The notes under the pieces are model-generated. The model was given only the letters and a program-made list of their open reading frames with translations. It made no database searches and was not told where the DNA came from. The position numbers were made by a program, and so were the translations under genes. From NCBI GenBank assembly GCA_031127185.1, contig JARIET010000133.1:1-7692 (forward strand): a stretch of DNA of 7,692 bases, read 5' to 3'. This document shows, one piece after another, positions 1 to 7,090 of the stretch; position 1 is the first letter of the stretch, and each line of letters opens with the position of its first letter. The DNA comes from Gemmatimonadota bacterium (lineage in GTDB: Bacteria; Gemmatimonadota; Gemmatimonadetes; Gemmatimonadales; Gemmatimonadaceae).

Positions 1-1
1 G

Positions 2-1084
2 GGAATGCTCCTCGTGAACAACCCGGGCAGCTGGGGGGCCATCTACCCGCCGCTCGGGCACGCCACGTGGCACGGGTGGACCCCTACGGACCTGATTTTT
101 CCGTTCTTTCTGTTCATCGTTGGCATCACTACCCACCTCTCGCTCAGCGCCCGTCAGGCCGAGGGTGCGGATGACGCCGAGCTGCGCCGCCAGATCATCC
201 GGCGCGGTGCGCTGATCGTGATTTTCGGCCTTTTGCTCGCTTCCTTCCCGTGGACGCCGCTCACGCGGTTTACGAACATCCGGATCCCGGGCGTGCTGCA
301 GCGGATCGGCATCGCCTACACATTTTCTGCACTGCTGACGCTCCGCACCTCGCTCAAGCAGCAGGTCATCGTTGTGGTGACCCTACTCTATGGCTACTGG
401 TTCGCGATGACGCTCCTTCCGGTGCCGGGCGCGGGCGGCGGGATTGGCGCCAACCTCCTCGACGCACCCTCGCGGACCCTCTCGGCCTGGCTCGACCGGC
501 TCCTGCTCGACGGCCACCTTTGGTCGGGGTCCAGGACCTGGGACCCGGAAGGCGCGCTGAGCACCCTCCCGGCCATCGGCACCGCGATGCTCGGCGTTAT
601 GGCTGGCCGTTGGCTCGGCACCGACAGGTCGCTCGTAGACAAGCTCAGCGCGCTTTTCGCCGTTGGCGCACTGGCCATGTTGGCGGGCCTGATGTGGCAC
701 TGGTCATTTCCCATCAACAAACCGCTCTGGACCAGCTCGTATGTGTTGTTCAGCGCCGGCATCGGCGCCGTGACCCTGGCCACCATCAGCTGGGTTATCG
801 ACGTCCAGGGCGTGACCAAATGGGCTCGCCCACTCGTCATATATGGAATGAACCCGATGGTGGCGTTTGTCGGGTCGGGAATGATGGCGCGAACCATCTA
901 TTCCCTCTGGAAGGTCGAATACGAAGGGAAAGTCGTTTCCGTGCAGTCGGCGGTGTATCAGTCAGTGTACGCCTCCTGGCTGGAGCCCCGGAACGCATCG
1001 CTGGCCTTTGCCGTCTCCTTCGTGTTACTCTGGTACGGACTCCTCTGGCTCCTATGGCGACGAAAGGTCTTCTTCAAGGTGTGA
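2..1084 (+). CDS. Membrane acyltransferase, DUF5009/HGSNAT-like (5' partial)
   Basis: The frame is open from base 2, so the true start lies upstream; the ATG at base 5 is internal (Gly precedes Met). The 359 visible residues form about nine hydrophobic segments, for example near 28-46, 68-85, 120-138, 215-232, 246-265 and 333-351, with an Arg/Lys-rich cytoplasmic-type tail. Family hallmarks are NNPGSW (5-10), GHATWHGWTPTDLIFPFF (18-35), GVLQRIG (96-102), WDPEG..STLPAIGT (179-193), FPINK.LWTSSYV (235-247) and YGMNPMVAF (280-288). In human HGSNAT the His in the region matching H19 is thought to take part in transfer of acetyl from cytosolic acetyl-CoA to a glucosamine outside the membrane. Bacterial relatives (DUF5009, NagX-like) sit with amino-sugar genes, and their acceptor is mostly unproven. 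Probably only about 15-25 N-terminal residues are missing. The family call is firm; the substrate is not visible. It overlaps the next gene by one base. Confidence 0.9.
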   Translation, partial: GMLLVNNPGSWGAIYPPLGHATWHGWTPTDLIFPFFLFIVGITTHLSLSARQAEGADDAELRRQIIRRGALIVIFGLLLASFPWTPLTRFTNIRIPGVLQRIGIAYTFSALLTLRTSLKQQVIVVVTLLYGYWFAMTLLPVPGAGGGIGANLLDAPSRTLSAWLDRLLLDGHLWSGSRTWDPEGALSTLPAIGTAMLGVMAGRWLGTDRSLVDKLSALFAVGALAMLAGLMWHWSFPINKPLWTSSYVLFSAGIGAVTLATISWVIDVQGVTKWARPLVIYGMNPMVAFVGSGMMARTIYSLWKVEYEGKVVSVQSAVYQSVYASWLEPRNASLAFAVSFVLLWYGLLWLLWRRKVFFKV

Positions 1085-2607
1085 TGCAGGCGACCCGGCT
1101 TCCGCGCCTCTGCGCGGGGGCTCGCGTCGTTGGGTTCTGCACTGCTCTGGCCGCACCGCTCCCGGGGATCGCCAGCGCACAGATGCCGCGGGCGTACATG
1201 GAAGTCTTCGCGGCGCCGGCCACACTGGCGCGCCGCAAGGCTGCCGCGGACAATCTTGCGACGGATCTGCGCACCACGTTGCAGCGCACCCGCAAAGGCA
1301 CCTGGGGTGTGATGGTGGTGTCGATGAGCACCGGCGACACGCTGTTCAACCATAACGGCGCCCGGACCTTGCTCCCGGCGTCCACAATGAAACTCTTCAC
1401 GGCGGCCCTCGCGCTCGATCATTTCGGGCCCGGCGGCCGTTTCGAAACGCAGGTGCTGCACACGGGCACGATCAGCCAGGATGGCGTACTCAACGGCAAC
1501 CTGATCCTCCGCGGCGCGGGCGATCCGACCCTCGGTGGCTCGCCCCTCGAACGCGGCCTCGCCGCGCCGATGGCGACCCTGGCCCGTGAAGTCGCCGCGA
1601 CTGGCATCACCCGCGTGACGGGTTCGCTCATTGGCGACGCCTCGGCCTACGACGACGGCAAGGTTCCCGATGGCTGGCGGAGCAGATATTTGCACGCGTC
1701 GTACGCGGCGCGTGTCTCGGCGCTCTCGTTCAATGAGAACCAGGTCACGGTGCTCGTAGGGCCATCGTCCAAGGGCGCTGCACTCACGATCAACCCACCG
1801 GTCAGCGGCATCGAGGTCCGCAACGCCGTGAAGGTCGTGGCCGGTAGCCGCGGTGCGCGGGTCGTCGTGACCCAGGACTCCGCCATCGGGCGCATTCGAG
1901 TCTCAGGCTGGATTGGCGCCAGGAGCCCCGTGCGCGGTTACAAGCTGGTGGTCGAAAACCCCGAACTTTTCGCCGTTGGTGCACTCAAGGCCGCGCTGGC
2001 GACCGAAGGCGTTAAGGTGGACGGCGCCATCCGGATTGGCGTGCCAACGGATTCCGGAATTCGGATTGCGTCGCTTACGTCACCGACCCTGGAGCGGATG
2101 ATCTCGCAGATGAACGGCGAGAGCAACAATCACTTCGCCGAACTCCTCTTCCGCAACGTTGCGCGCGCCGTGGGCGTCCCCGGATCAGCCGAGGCGGCGA
2201 ACATGGCCCTCGGCCGCTTCATGTCAGAGAAGGTGAAGGTGTCGGCCGATGAAGTCTTTGCTGCCGACGGCAGCGGCCTCTCCACGCTCGACCGCGTGAC
2301 CCCGCGCGCGATGGTGCACCTGCTGGACTATGCACGGCGCGCCTCGTGGGGCCCGGTGCTTGAGCAGTCGCTGCCCATTGCCGGCGAGACGGAGACGCTG
2401 CGCCGCCGTATGCGCCGCACGGCCGCGACGGGCAACCTCCGCGCGAAGACGGGGACCACGAATGACGTGGTGTCGCTGGGTGGATACGTCACCGCAGGCA
2501 ATGGAGAAGACCTCGTCTTCTCCATCATCTACAACGGCACAGATCGGTTCCGCGCCCGCGAAGCGATTGATCGCATGGGCGTGACGCTGGCGTCGTTTAC
2601 GCGTTGA
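1084..2607 (+). CDS. dacB: D-alanyl-D-alanine carboxypeptidase/endopeptidase (PBP4, family S13)
   Basis: This 507-residue penicillin-binding protein of the PBP4 type is expected to trim the terminal D-Ala from, or cut cross-links between, peptidoglycan stem peptides in the periplasm. An N-terminal signal peptide is visible (Arg residues, hydrophobic 15-30, likely cleavage after ASA at 32). The three active-site motifs are all present and in order: SxxK as S100-T-M-K103, SxN as S347-N-N349, and KTG at 455-457. A DGSGLS block (395-400) is also typical of the family. The large insert between SxxK and SxN matches S13 enzymes, and the length is close to that of E. coli DacB (about 477). I chose the ATG at 1084 because it overlaps the upstream stop (TGATG) and gives a good signal peptide. 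The same frame stays open back to base 250, but that part is a shadow of the acyltransferase gene. A weak AAGG lies four bases upstream, so translation is probably coupled. Confidence 0.95.
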   Translation: MQATRLPRLCAGARVVGFCTALAAPLPGIASAQMPRAYMEVFAAPATLARRKAAADNLATDLRTTLQRTRKGTWGVMVVSMSTGDTLFNHNGARTLLPASTMKLFTAALALDHFGPGGRFETQVLHTGTISQDGVLNGNLILRGAGDPTLGGSPLERGLAAPMATLAREVAATGITRVTGSLIGDASAYDDGKVPDGWRSRYLHASYAARVSALSFNENQVTVLVGPSSKGAALTINPPVSGIEVRNAVKVVAGSRGARVVVTQDSAIGRIRVSGWIGARSPVRGYKLVVENPELFAVGALKAALATEGVKVDGAIRIGVPTDSGIRIASLTSPTLERMISQMNGESNNHFAELLFRNVARAVGVPGSAEAANMALGRFMSEKVKVSADEVFAADGSGLSTLDRVTPRAMVHLLDYARRASWGPVLEQSLPIAGETETLRRRMRRTAATGNLRAKTGTTNDVVSLGGYVTAGNGEDLVFSIIYNGTDRFRAREAIDRMGVTLASFTR

Positions 2608-2641
2608 CGCAGCCGACTCCGCGTTCAGCGTAGATCGCCGA
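2608..2641. other. Convergent intergenic gap
   Basis: Only 34 bases separate the dacB stop from the stop of the minus-strand hydrolase gene. I found no stem-loop followed by a T-run on either strand. The transcripts from both sides probably run into each other or end by another mechanism. Confidence 0.6.
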
Positions 2642-3481
2642 CTACCTGGTCCACGCTCCGGCGAGGAACGGACGGAGCCGAGTAAGCAGCTCGACGCGAC
2701 CCGCGTCCCCCGGAAACGGATTGTGTCCCGCGTGGGCAAGCACCCAGAGGTGCGACCCGCGAATGCCGCGCGCGATCTCAAAGGCCTGACTGACTGGAAC
2801 GATCGAGTCATCGCTGCCGTGCGTCACGAGCGTACGCGCCGTGATTCGGCCAAGCATCTGCGGGGTAATGTTCAGCTCATCGTTGGATTGACGAAACGCC
2901 CAGAACTGTCGAGCGAGGAGCATCCCCTTCGCAGAACCGTGTCGCGTGGCATATGTCGTCATCGTCTGCGCTTTCGCGCTGTCTGGCCCACCCGCCGTGA
3001 TGGCCGCCTGCGCCTCTTTTGAGTAATAGATCTGCGATCCCATTGTGACGAGTGAGGTCACACGGCTGGGCGACTCCGCGGCCATGTACAGGCCCACCAT
3101 CCCGCCACTGCTGTTGCCCAGGATTCCCACTGCAGGAATTGCCAGCGTATCCAGCAGCGCAATCATGGATTTCGCCGCGTCGGCATGGCTGTAGAACAGG
3201 GACGAGTCGCGGGCATCGGACCGGGCGTGCCCGGGGAGGTCCACTGCGATGACGCGAAACTGCGACTTGAGCGAGTCGCCCAACGCGCGCCAGAACGTCG
3301 CCGAGCTGCCAAAGCCATGTATCAGGAGCAGCGGAGGACCGGAGCCTTGATCTTCGAAATACAGAGCGCTGCCGCGAATCTGGACGATGCGCCCGTTCGG
3401 CGCGCTGGGCTCCTGCGCGATGGACACGCCGGCCACAAAAGTCAGTCCGACAGCAAGCACGAGCCGGGTGAAGCGCTGCAT
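2642..3481 (-). CDS. Secreted alpha/beta-fold hydrolase
   Basis: The 279-residue protein has a short signal peptide (basic start, hydrophobic 7-22, possible cleavage after SIA at 22), so it is probably periplasmic or secreted. The alpha/beta hydrolase features come in the expected order: an oxyanion-type HGFGSS (55-60), DLPGHARSD (81-89), the nucleophile elbow G122-N-S124-S-G126, the acid D225 within HGSDDSIVP, and the catalytic H253 in AHAGHNPF. The triad is therefore complete. This sequence type covers esterases, lactonases and other C-X bond hydrolases, and the substrate cannot be read from it. The gene lies 13 bases downstream of the GMC oxidoreductase gene and is probably the last member of its operon; a lactonase acting on the oxidised product of the dehydrogenase would fit but is only inference. 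The ATG at 3481 is supported by a strong ribosome binding site. Confidence 0.9.
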   Translation of the reverse strand: MQRFTRLVLAVGLTFVAGVSIAQEPSAPNGRIVQIRGSALYFEDQGSGPPLLLIHGFGSSATFWRALGDSLKSQFRVIAVDLPGHARSDARDSSLFYSHADAAKSMIALLDTLAIPAVGILGNSSGGMVGLYMAAESPSRVTSLVTMGSQIYYSKEAQAAITAGGPDSAKAQTMTTYATRHGSAKGMLLARQFWAFRQSNDELNITPQMLGRITARTLVTHGSDDSIVPVSQAFEIARGIRGSHLWVLAHAGHNPFPGDAGRVELLTRLRPFLAGAWTR

Positions 3482-3489
3482 CGTTACTG

Positions 3490-3496
3490 CCTCCTT
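3490..3496 (-). promoter_or_regulatory. Ribosome binding site of the hydrolase gene
   Basis: On the minus strand AAGGAGG lies eight bases before the ATG at 3481, a near-perfect Shine-Dalgarno sequence. Its first two bases are the last two of the TAA stop (3495-3497) of the upstream GMC gene. It fixes the hydrolase start and suggests that terminating ribosomes can re-initiate. Confidence 0.8.
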
Positions 3497-5219
3497 AGAG
3501 TTCGCCTGCCTTAACCAGCGCTATCGCCCGCGCCGCTGCCCGAAACGCCAGCGCCTGGATCGTCATCGTCGGCTGGCCTCGTCCGCTGGTCACGAAGCTC
3601 GATCCATCCACAATGAAGAGGTTCTTCACATCGTGTGTGCGGTTGTCTGCATTCACAACTGACGTCTTCGGGTCATTCCCCATCCGCGCCGAGCCAAGCA
3701 GGTGGAGCTGAGGGAATCCCATCGGCCCGACACCAAAATCCACCGCTGTTTCTGCACCCGCGGCGTCGAGCAGTTCCTTGCCCTTGGCGCCAAACCATTT
3801 GAGCATCTCAAGATCGTTCGGGTGATCGGCGAAGGTCAGGCGCAACGCGGGGACCCCCCACACGTCCTTGAGTTCCGGGTCAAGATCGAACCGGTTCGTG
3901 AACACCGGAAGCTGCGAGGTATGGCCAATGGCCAGGAGCGAATGTGAGAGGTTTTTCCGCAGCCCCTTCTTCCACTCGCTCCCCCACCGCGGCTGCCCGG
4001 GCAGCGTCTGCAGCGCGGCGTTCATCGGTGTCATGGATGAGCGAAAGTCGAACCCACCGCCGCCATAAATGCCGAGTTCCTTGGGCAGTACGGTCGGGTC
4101 CTGCACGATGCGCGAGACTACTGCGCCCTTCCAGCCATTGATCTCGTGCGCAAAGATCCCAGCGCCGGCCGTGTTGTAGTTGAACATCACGTTTCGGCCG
4201 AGCCAGCCGCTGGAGTTGGCCAGCCCTTGCTCAAAGCCCGCAGTCGCGCTGTTGAAGAGCAGGCGCGGCGTTTCAGCGCCATTTGCGCAGACAAATACCG
4301 CCTTGGCGCGCTGGAACTGTTCCACCTTTCGTGAATCGAAGTACTTCACGCCCGTGACACGCCCGTTGGCGCCAAGCTCCACCTTCCGCACGTAGCTGCC
4401 TGAGCGGATCTCGCACTTGCCGCTCTTCACCGCGTCGGGAATCATCGCATTGATGGAACCGGACTTCGCCCCGACCTCGCACGCAAACCCAAAACAGAAT
4501 CCGCAGTTCACGCATCCTGAGCGGCCGCGGTAGGGCTTGGAGAGGATCGCCATCGGTGCAGGCACCGCGTGCCAGCCGATTTTTGCGGCGGCCCGCTCGA
4601 GGAGAACGCCCTCGGACTTGATGGGCAGCGGCGGCAGCGGATACGGCTTGCTGCGCGGCGGGTCGAAGGGATTCACGCCGGCCAGACCAGACACACCGCA
4701 TTCCCAGTCCACCTTGGTGTAGTACGGCTCCAGGTCGACGTAGGTGATGGGCCAGTCGGCGATCGTCGAGTTGGCGGGTACGCCGAGCTTCGTGGCCTGC
4801 TCGAACTCGATCTCGGGAAAGCGCCAATAGTTGGCGGTGAAGTGCGCACTGCTGCCGCCCACCATCATCGCGTATTGCGCGACACCCTGTTTCTTCGCCG
4901 TCTCCGCTTCCGTGGTGCGAAACGTGTTGGGCACCTTTTCGAAATTGTTCGTCAGCCCACCTCGGAAGTTCACGAACAGTTCGTCGTGCGTGAACTCGGC
5001 GTTGGTGCGCCACGGGCCCTGCTCCATCACGACTACGGAGAAGCCGGCCTGCGAGAGTTCTCGGGCCACAACGCCGCCCGCGGCGCCGGAGCCAACGATC
5101 ACGAAATCGACTTCATCGGTGGTGCGATAGCGCCGCATTCCTGCGCGCGGATCTGCCGCGCTCCGCGCCTGGTGCGCGTGCGACGGAGTCTTTGGGTCGT
5201 CCGTCGTGCGGTCAGCCAC
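3495..5219 (-). CDS. GMC-family FAD dehydrogenase large subunit (gluconate 2-dehydrogenase/FAD-GDH type)
   Basis: This 574-residue flavoprotein should oxidise an alcohol or sugar hydroxyl and pass electrons to an acceptor outside the cytoplasm. The FAD-binding Rossmann motif G43-S-G45-A-A-G48 is followed by the ribose-binding acid E66 (VVMEQG). The GMC block MVGGSSAHFTANYW spans 119-132, and the C-terminal domain has H506-L-L-G-S-A-R-M-G514, with H506 as the catalytic base. Two features stand out: a cysteine cluster C236-x2-C239-x2-C242-x4-C247, and Q549 (GRGQPTMTIQALA) where many GMC enzymes have Asn. There is no signal peptide; the first 36 residues are polar. The start is GTG, overlapping the upstream stop by eight bases (GTGGCTGA) and probably coupled. 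An ATG at residue 28 is a less likely alternative. Pairing with the Tat-signal subunit indicates periplasmic export of the folded complex. The substrate (gluconate, glucose, other polyol) is unknown. Confidence 0.92.
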   Translation of the reverse strand: MADRTTDDPKTPSHAHQARSAADPRAGMRRYRTTDEVDFVIVGSGAAGGVVARELSQAGFSVVVMEQGPWRTNAEFTHDELFVNFRGGLTNNFEKVPNTFRTTEAETAKKQGVAQYAMMVGGSSAHFTANYWRFPEIEFEQATKLGVPANSTIADWPITYVDLEPYYTKVDWECGVSGLAGVNPFDPPRSKPYPLPPLPIKSEGVLLERAAAKIGWHAVPAPMAILSKPYRGRSGCVNCGFCFGFACEVGAKSGSINAMIPDAVKSGKCEIRSGSYVRKVELGANGRVTGVKYFDSRKVEQFQRAKAVFVCANGAETPRLLFNSATAGFEQGLANSSGWLGRNVMFNYNTAGAGIFAHEINGWKGAVVSRIVQDPTVLPKELGIYGGGGFDFRSSMTPMNAALQTLPGQPRWGSEWKKGLRKNLSHSLLAIGHTSQLPVFTNRFDLDPELKDVWGVPALRLTFADHPNDLEMLKWFGAKGKELLDAAGAETAVDFGVGPMGFPQLHLLGSARMGNDPKTSVVNADNRTHDVKNLFIVDGSSFVTSGRGQPTMTIQALAFRAAARAIALVKAGEL

Positions 5220-5814
5220 GGTCGTAGTACCCGAATGGCGCTGCCCACGAGAACTGGTCGCGGAACCCCATCAGCGACCAACCGACTTTGTTGAAGTTCC
5301 CGCCGTACGAGGGATTGGAGAACATCCCGGCCATTGTGGGAAACCAGAAGCCGTCGTTGAACTCTGCGCCGTGGGCCTGCTCAAACGCTTCGAGCACTTT
5401 GGTGCGCTCGGCGGCCGGAATCGCGGCGAACGAGCGGTTGCCGTTCCGCTGCACCGCAACAAAGTCGCCGAGGACTTTCAGCGCGCTTTCCATCTGCGGC
5501 TTCTGGTCCTTGGCCCAGGTGGCGAGCGAGCGGTCGATAAACCGGACCACGCGCGCCTCTCGAGCCCCCGGGGTGTCATCCGTGGGCACGATGGTCGATG
5601 TCACGGCATCGAGTTCGCGCACCTGCGCGGCAGTCAGGACCTGATACCGCAGCGGCGCACCCGGCTTGGCGGCGCCCTGCGCGGCGAATGCCGCAGTCGC
5701 CCTCAGCACTTCGGGGTCTGCCGCCACCCACGCCGATGCGGCGACGCCCGCAATCGTGGCCATGAAGTCGCGGCGGTCGAGCCCGGTGCTCCGCTTTGCT
5801 TCGCTCTCTGTCAT
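5212..5814 (-). CDS. Tat-exported gluconate 2-dehydrogenase subunit 3 family protein
   Basis: This 200-residue small (gamma) subunit partners the GMC flavoprotein encoded directly downstream. Residues 13-35 form a twin-arginine signal: D-R14-R15-D-F-M followed by a weakly hydrophobic Ala-rich stretch. The body carries family landmarks: LTAAQVRELDA (60-70), IVPTDDTPGAREA (75-87) and, near the end, SNPSYGGNFNKVGW (166-179). In characterised complexes of this type (gluconate dehydrogenase, FAD-glucose dehydrogenase) this subunit contributes the Tat signal and helps fold and export the catalytic subunit, and it has no redox centre of its own. That fits here, because the GMC protein lacks a signal. 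The ATG at 5814 has a good ribosome binding site. The gene ends in TGA, overlapping the GTG of the GMC gene by eight bases. Confidence 0.9.
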   Translation of the reverse strand: MTESEAKRSTGLDRRDFMATIAGVAASAWVAADPEVLRATAAFAAQGAAKPGAPLRYQVLTAAQVRELDAVTSTIVPTDDTPGAREARVVRFIDRSLATWAKDQKPQMESALKVLGDFVAVQRNGNRSFAAIPAAERTKVLEAFEQAHGAEFNDGFWFPTMAGMFSNPSYGGNFNKVGWSLMGFRDQFSWAAPFGYYDRG

Positions 5815-5820
5815 CGCGGT

Positions 5821-5826
5821 TCCTCC
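5821..5826 (-). promoter_or_regulatory. Ribosome binding site of the Tat subunit gene
   Basis: GGAGGA on the minus strand lies six bases before the ATG at 5814, inside the 39-base gap after the lysine dehydrogenase-like gene. It supports this start and independent initiation within the operon. Confidence 0.75.
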
Positions 5827-5853
5827 AAGCCGAGGAATCTACCGCGCCAGAGG

Positions 5854-7005
5854 TTACCCCGCCCGGTAGGCGATGTTGATTCCGCGCTTGGCCAGCTCGG
5901 CAAGGTACGCGTCGCCCGGAACCGCTTCGTCGGGAGTGTGGACGCCACCAGGCGCGATCGCTCCGCTCGCCTGCATCAGCCCCGTGATGGCCAGCGAATA
6001 GCCCGTCGTGCGCTCCATGGCACTGATGCCGTTCGGCTCGTCAAAGCGATCCACGAGCTCCCAGGTGTGCCGCACCGGCTGGCCGGCCTTCGTTCCCTCG
6101 ACCACAACGCGCAGCGCAACGAGATCGCGGCCTTCGGGCTTGGTGAGGCGCGGTTTCATCACGGCAATGCTCAGATCTCGCGGTACCACCTGCTGGCCTT
6201 TTACGTCGACCGGTTCGGCGCCGAGGAATCCCAGTTCGCGAATAGACGCCATCAGGGCCGCGTGGCCGGGATAGCGGAGGGTCTTGTACTCCATCGTGGG
6301 GATCTTCCCCTCGTACCGATACGCCATCGTCGACAGTCCGCCAGCCGTGTGAAAGGCCTCGAGCATTCCGACCGGCGCGTCAAACTGCACGGGCTCGACT
6401 TCCGAGAGCGCTTCCACATTGAGGCGTTTTCCGTCGCGCACCACCCAAGAGAGTGTCGTGTAGTAATCGAGCACGCCTTCGAGTGAGTAGACCACCTGGT
6501 ACTTGAGCGCGCCCTCGGGCTTCTGCGGCAGACCGCCAACGTAGATCCGCACGCTCGTGGTGGCGTCGCAACGGTCAATGCCCATCTGCGCGAGGACGTT
6601 CACCATTCCCGGCGCGAGTCCGCAATCGGGCACGGCGCTCACGCCGCGAGCCCGTGCCTCGGCGCCCAACTTCTTCTGGTTCTGAACGATCTCGGTGTTG
6701 CCACCCAGGTCGGAGAAATGCGCGCCAGCGTCAATCGCGAGCTTGTTCATCTCGAGATTGAAGTAGTACGGCAGCGCGCACATCACGGCAGTCTGGCCTT
6801 CCATGGCCTTTCGGGCGGCGGCGGAATCTCGCGCGTCCAGCTTCAGGAGCTTGAGGCGTGGGTCGCCCTTCAGCGCGTCGAGGAACTTCGGCGTGTGGGA
6901 AAATTCGCGGTCTGCAAGCGTGACCGAAGTGACCGATTTCTGGTGGAGCAGATCGTATGCGCAAGCGGCGCCCTGGAGGCCGGCGCCGAGAACGAGCATT
7001 TGCAT
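5854..7005 (-). CDS. Lysine 6-dehydrogenase-like protein (saccharopine dehydrogenase family)
   Basis: This 383-residue cytoplasmic NAD(P) enzyme has an N-terminal Rossmann domain with GAGLQG at 7-12. Acidic D32 (TLADRE) ends the second strand, which usually favours NAD over NADP. Conserved family segments follow: DLGG (99-102), PDCGLAPGM (126-134), YVGGLP (155-160), YSLEGVLDYY (173-182), LSEVEP (200-205), LEAFHTAGG (215-223), EYKTLRYPGHA (239-249), RTTGY (332-336) and VPGD (362-365). From memory, these blocks and the length match Geobacillus lysine 6-dehydrogenase closely. That enzyme converts L-lysine to allysine with NAD, releasing ammonia; allysine cyclises to piperideine-6-carboxylate. 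Saccharopine dehydrogenase or another amino-acid substrate remains possible. The ATG at 7005 and one two codons later (MQMLVLG) are both usable, and neither has a clear ribosome binding site. It is the first gene of the minus-strand run and may also be transcribed alone. Confidence 0.85.
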   Translation of the reverse strand: MQMLVLGAGLQGAACAYDLLHQKSVTSVTLADREFSHTPKFLDALKGDPRLKLLKLDARDSAAARKAMEGQTAVMCALPYYFNLEMNKLAIDAGAHFSDLGGNTEIVQNQKKLGAEARARGVSAVPDCGLAPGMVNVLAQMGIDRCDATTSVRIYVGGLPQKPEGALKYQVVYSLEGVLDYYTTLSWVVRDGKRLNVEALSEVEPVQFDAPVGMLEAFHTAGGLSTMAYRYEGKIPTMEYKTLRYPGHAALMASIRELGFLGAEPVDVKGQQVVPRDLSIAVMKPRLTKPEGRDLVALRVVVEGTKAGQPVRHTWELVDRFDEPNGISAMERTTGYSLAITGLMQASGAIAPGGVHTPDEAVPGDAYLAELAKRGINIAYRAG

Positions 7006-7090
7006 TGGGAGTGCGTGGGAGGGGGCGAAACCTAAGAACGATCGTAATTTAGCGGCTTGGTCGCACTCGAAAACGGGTTATCTTTCATTC
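7006..7090. promoter_or_regulatory. Divergent intergenic region, probable promoters
   Basis: These 85 bases separate the divergent lysine dehydrogenase-like gene (minus) and the small plus-strand gene, and include the only AT-richer patch nearby (about 7036-7050 and 7065-7090). On the plus strand TTGGTC (7057-7062) and TATCTT (7079-7084) have 16-base spacing and match the sigma-70 consensus at 3/6 and 4/6 positions. The predicted start of transcription would fall at or next to the GTG at 7091, giving a leaderless message. On the minus strand TAAATT or TACGAT within 7038-7050 could be a -10 element, with no good -35. The existence of promoters follows from the layout; the exact boxes are weak. 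Confidence 0.4.

Noticed and set aside
250..1083. Open frame extending the dacB gene by 278 codons upstream
   Set aside because: It is the +1 shadow of the conserved acyltransferase gene. Its translation is Arg/His/Pro-rich without family resemblance, and the signal peptide begins at 1084.
2655..2678. Inverted repeat GCTCCG/CGGAGC as a possible terminator of the convergent genes
   Set aside because: The stem is only six pairs with a 12-base loop and no T-run. It lies inside the hydrolase coding sequence and is likely chance in GC-rich DNA.
4569..5294. 241-codon plus-strand open frame opposite the GMC gene
   Set aside because: It is antisense to a clearly conserved flavoprotein sequence, has no ribosome binding site and has shadow-like composition.
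5206..6486. 426-codon plus-strand open frame opposite the Tat subunit and lysine dehydrogenase-like genes
   Set aside because: It spans two well-recognised minus-strand genes and the gap between them. Its product is Arg/His-rich and unlike a folded protein, as expected from antisense frames in GC-rich DNA.
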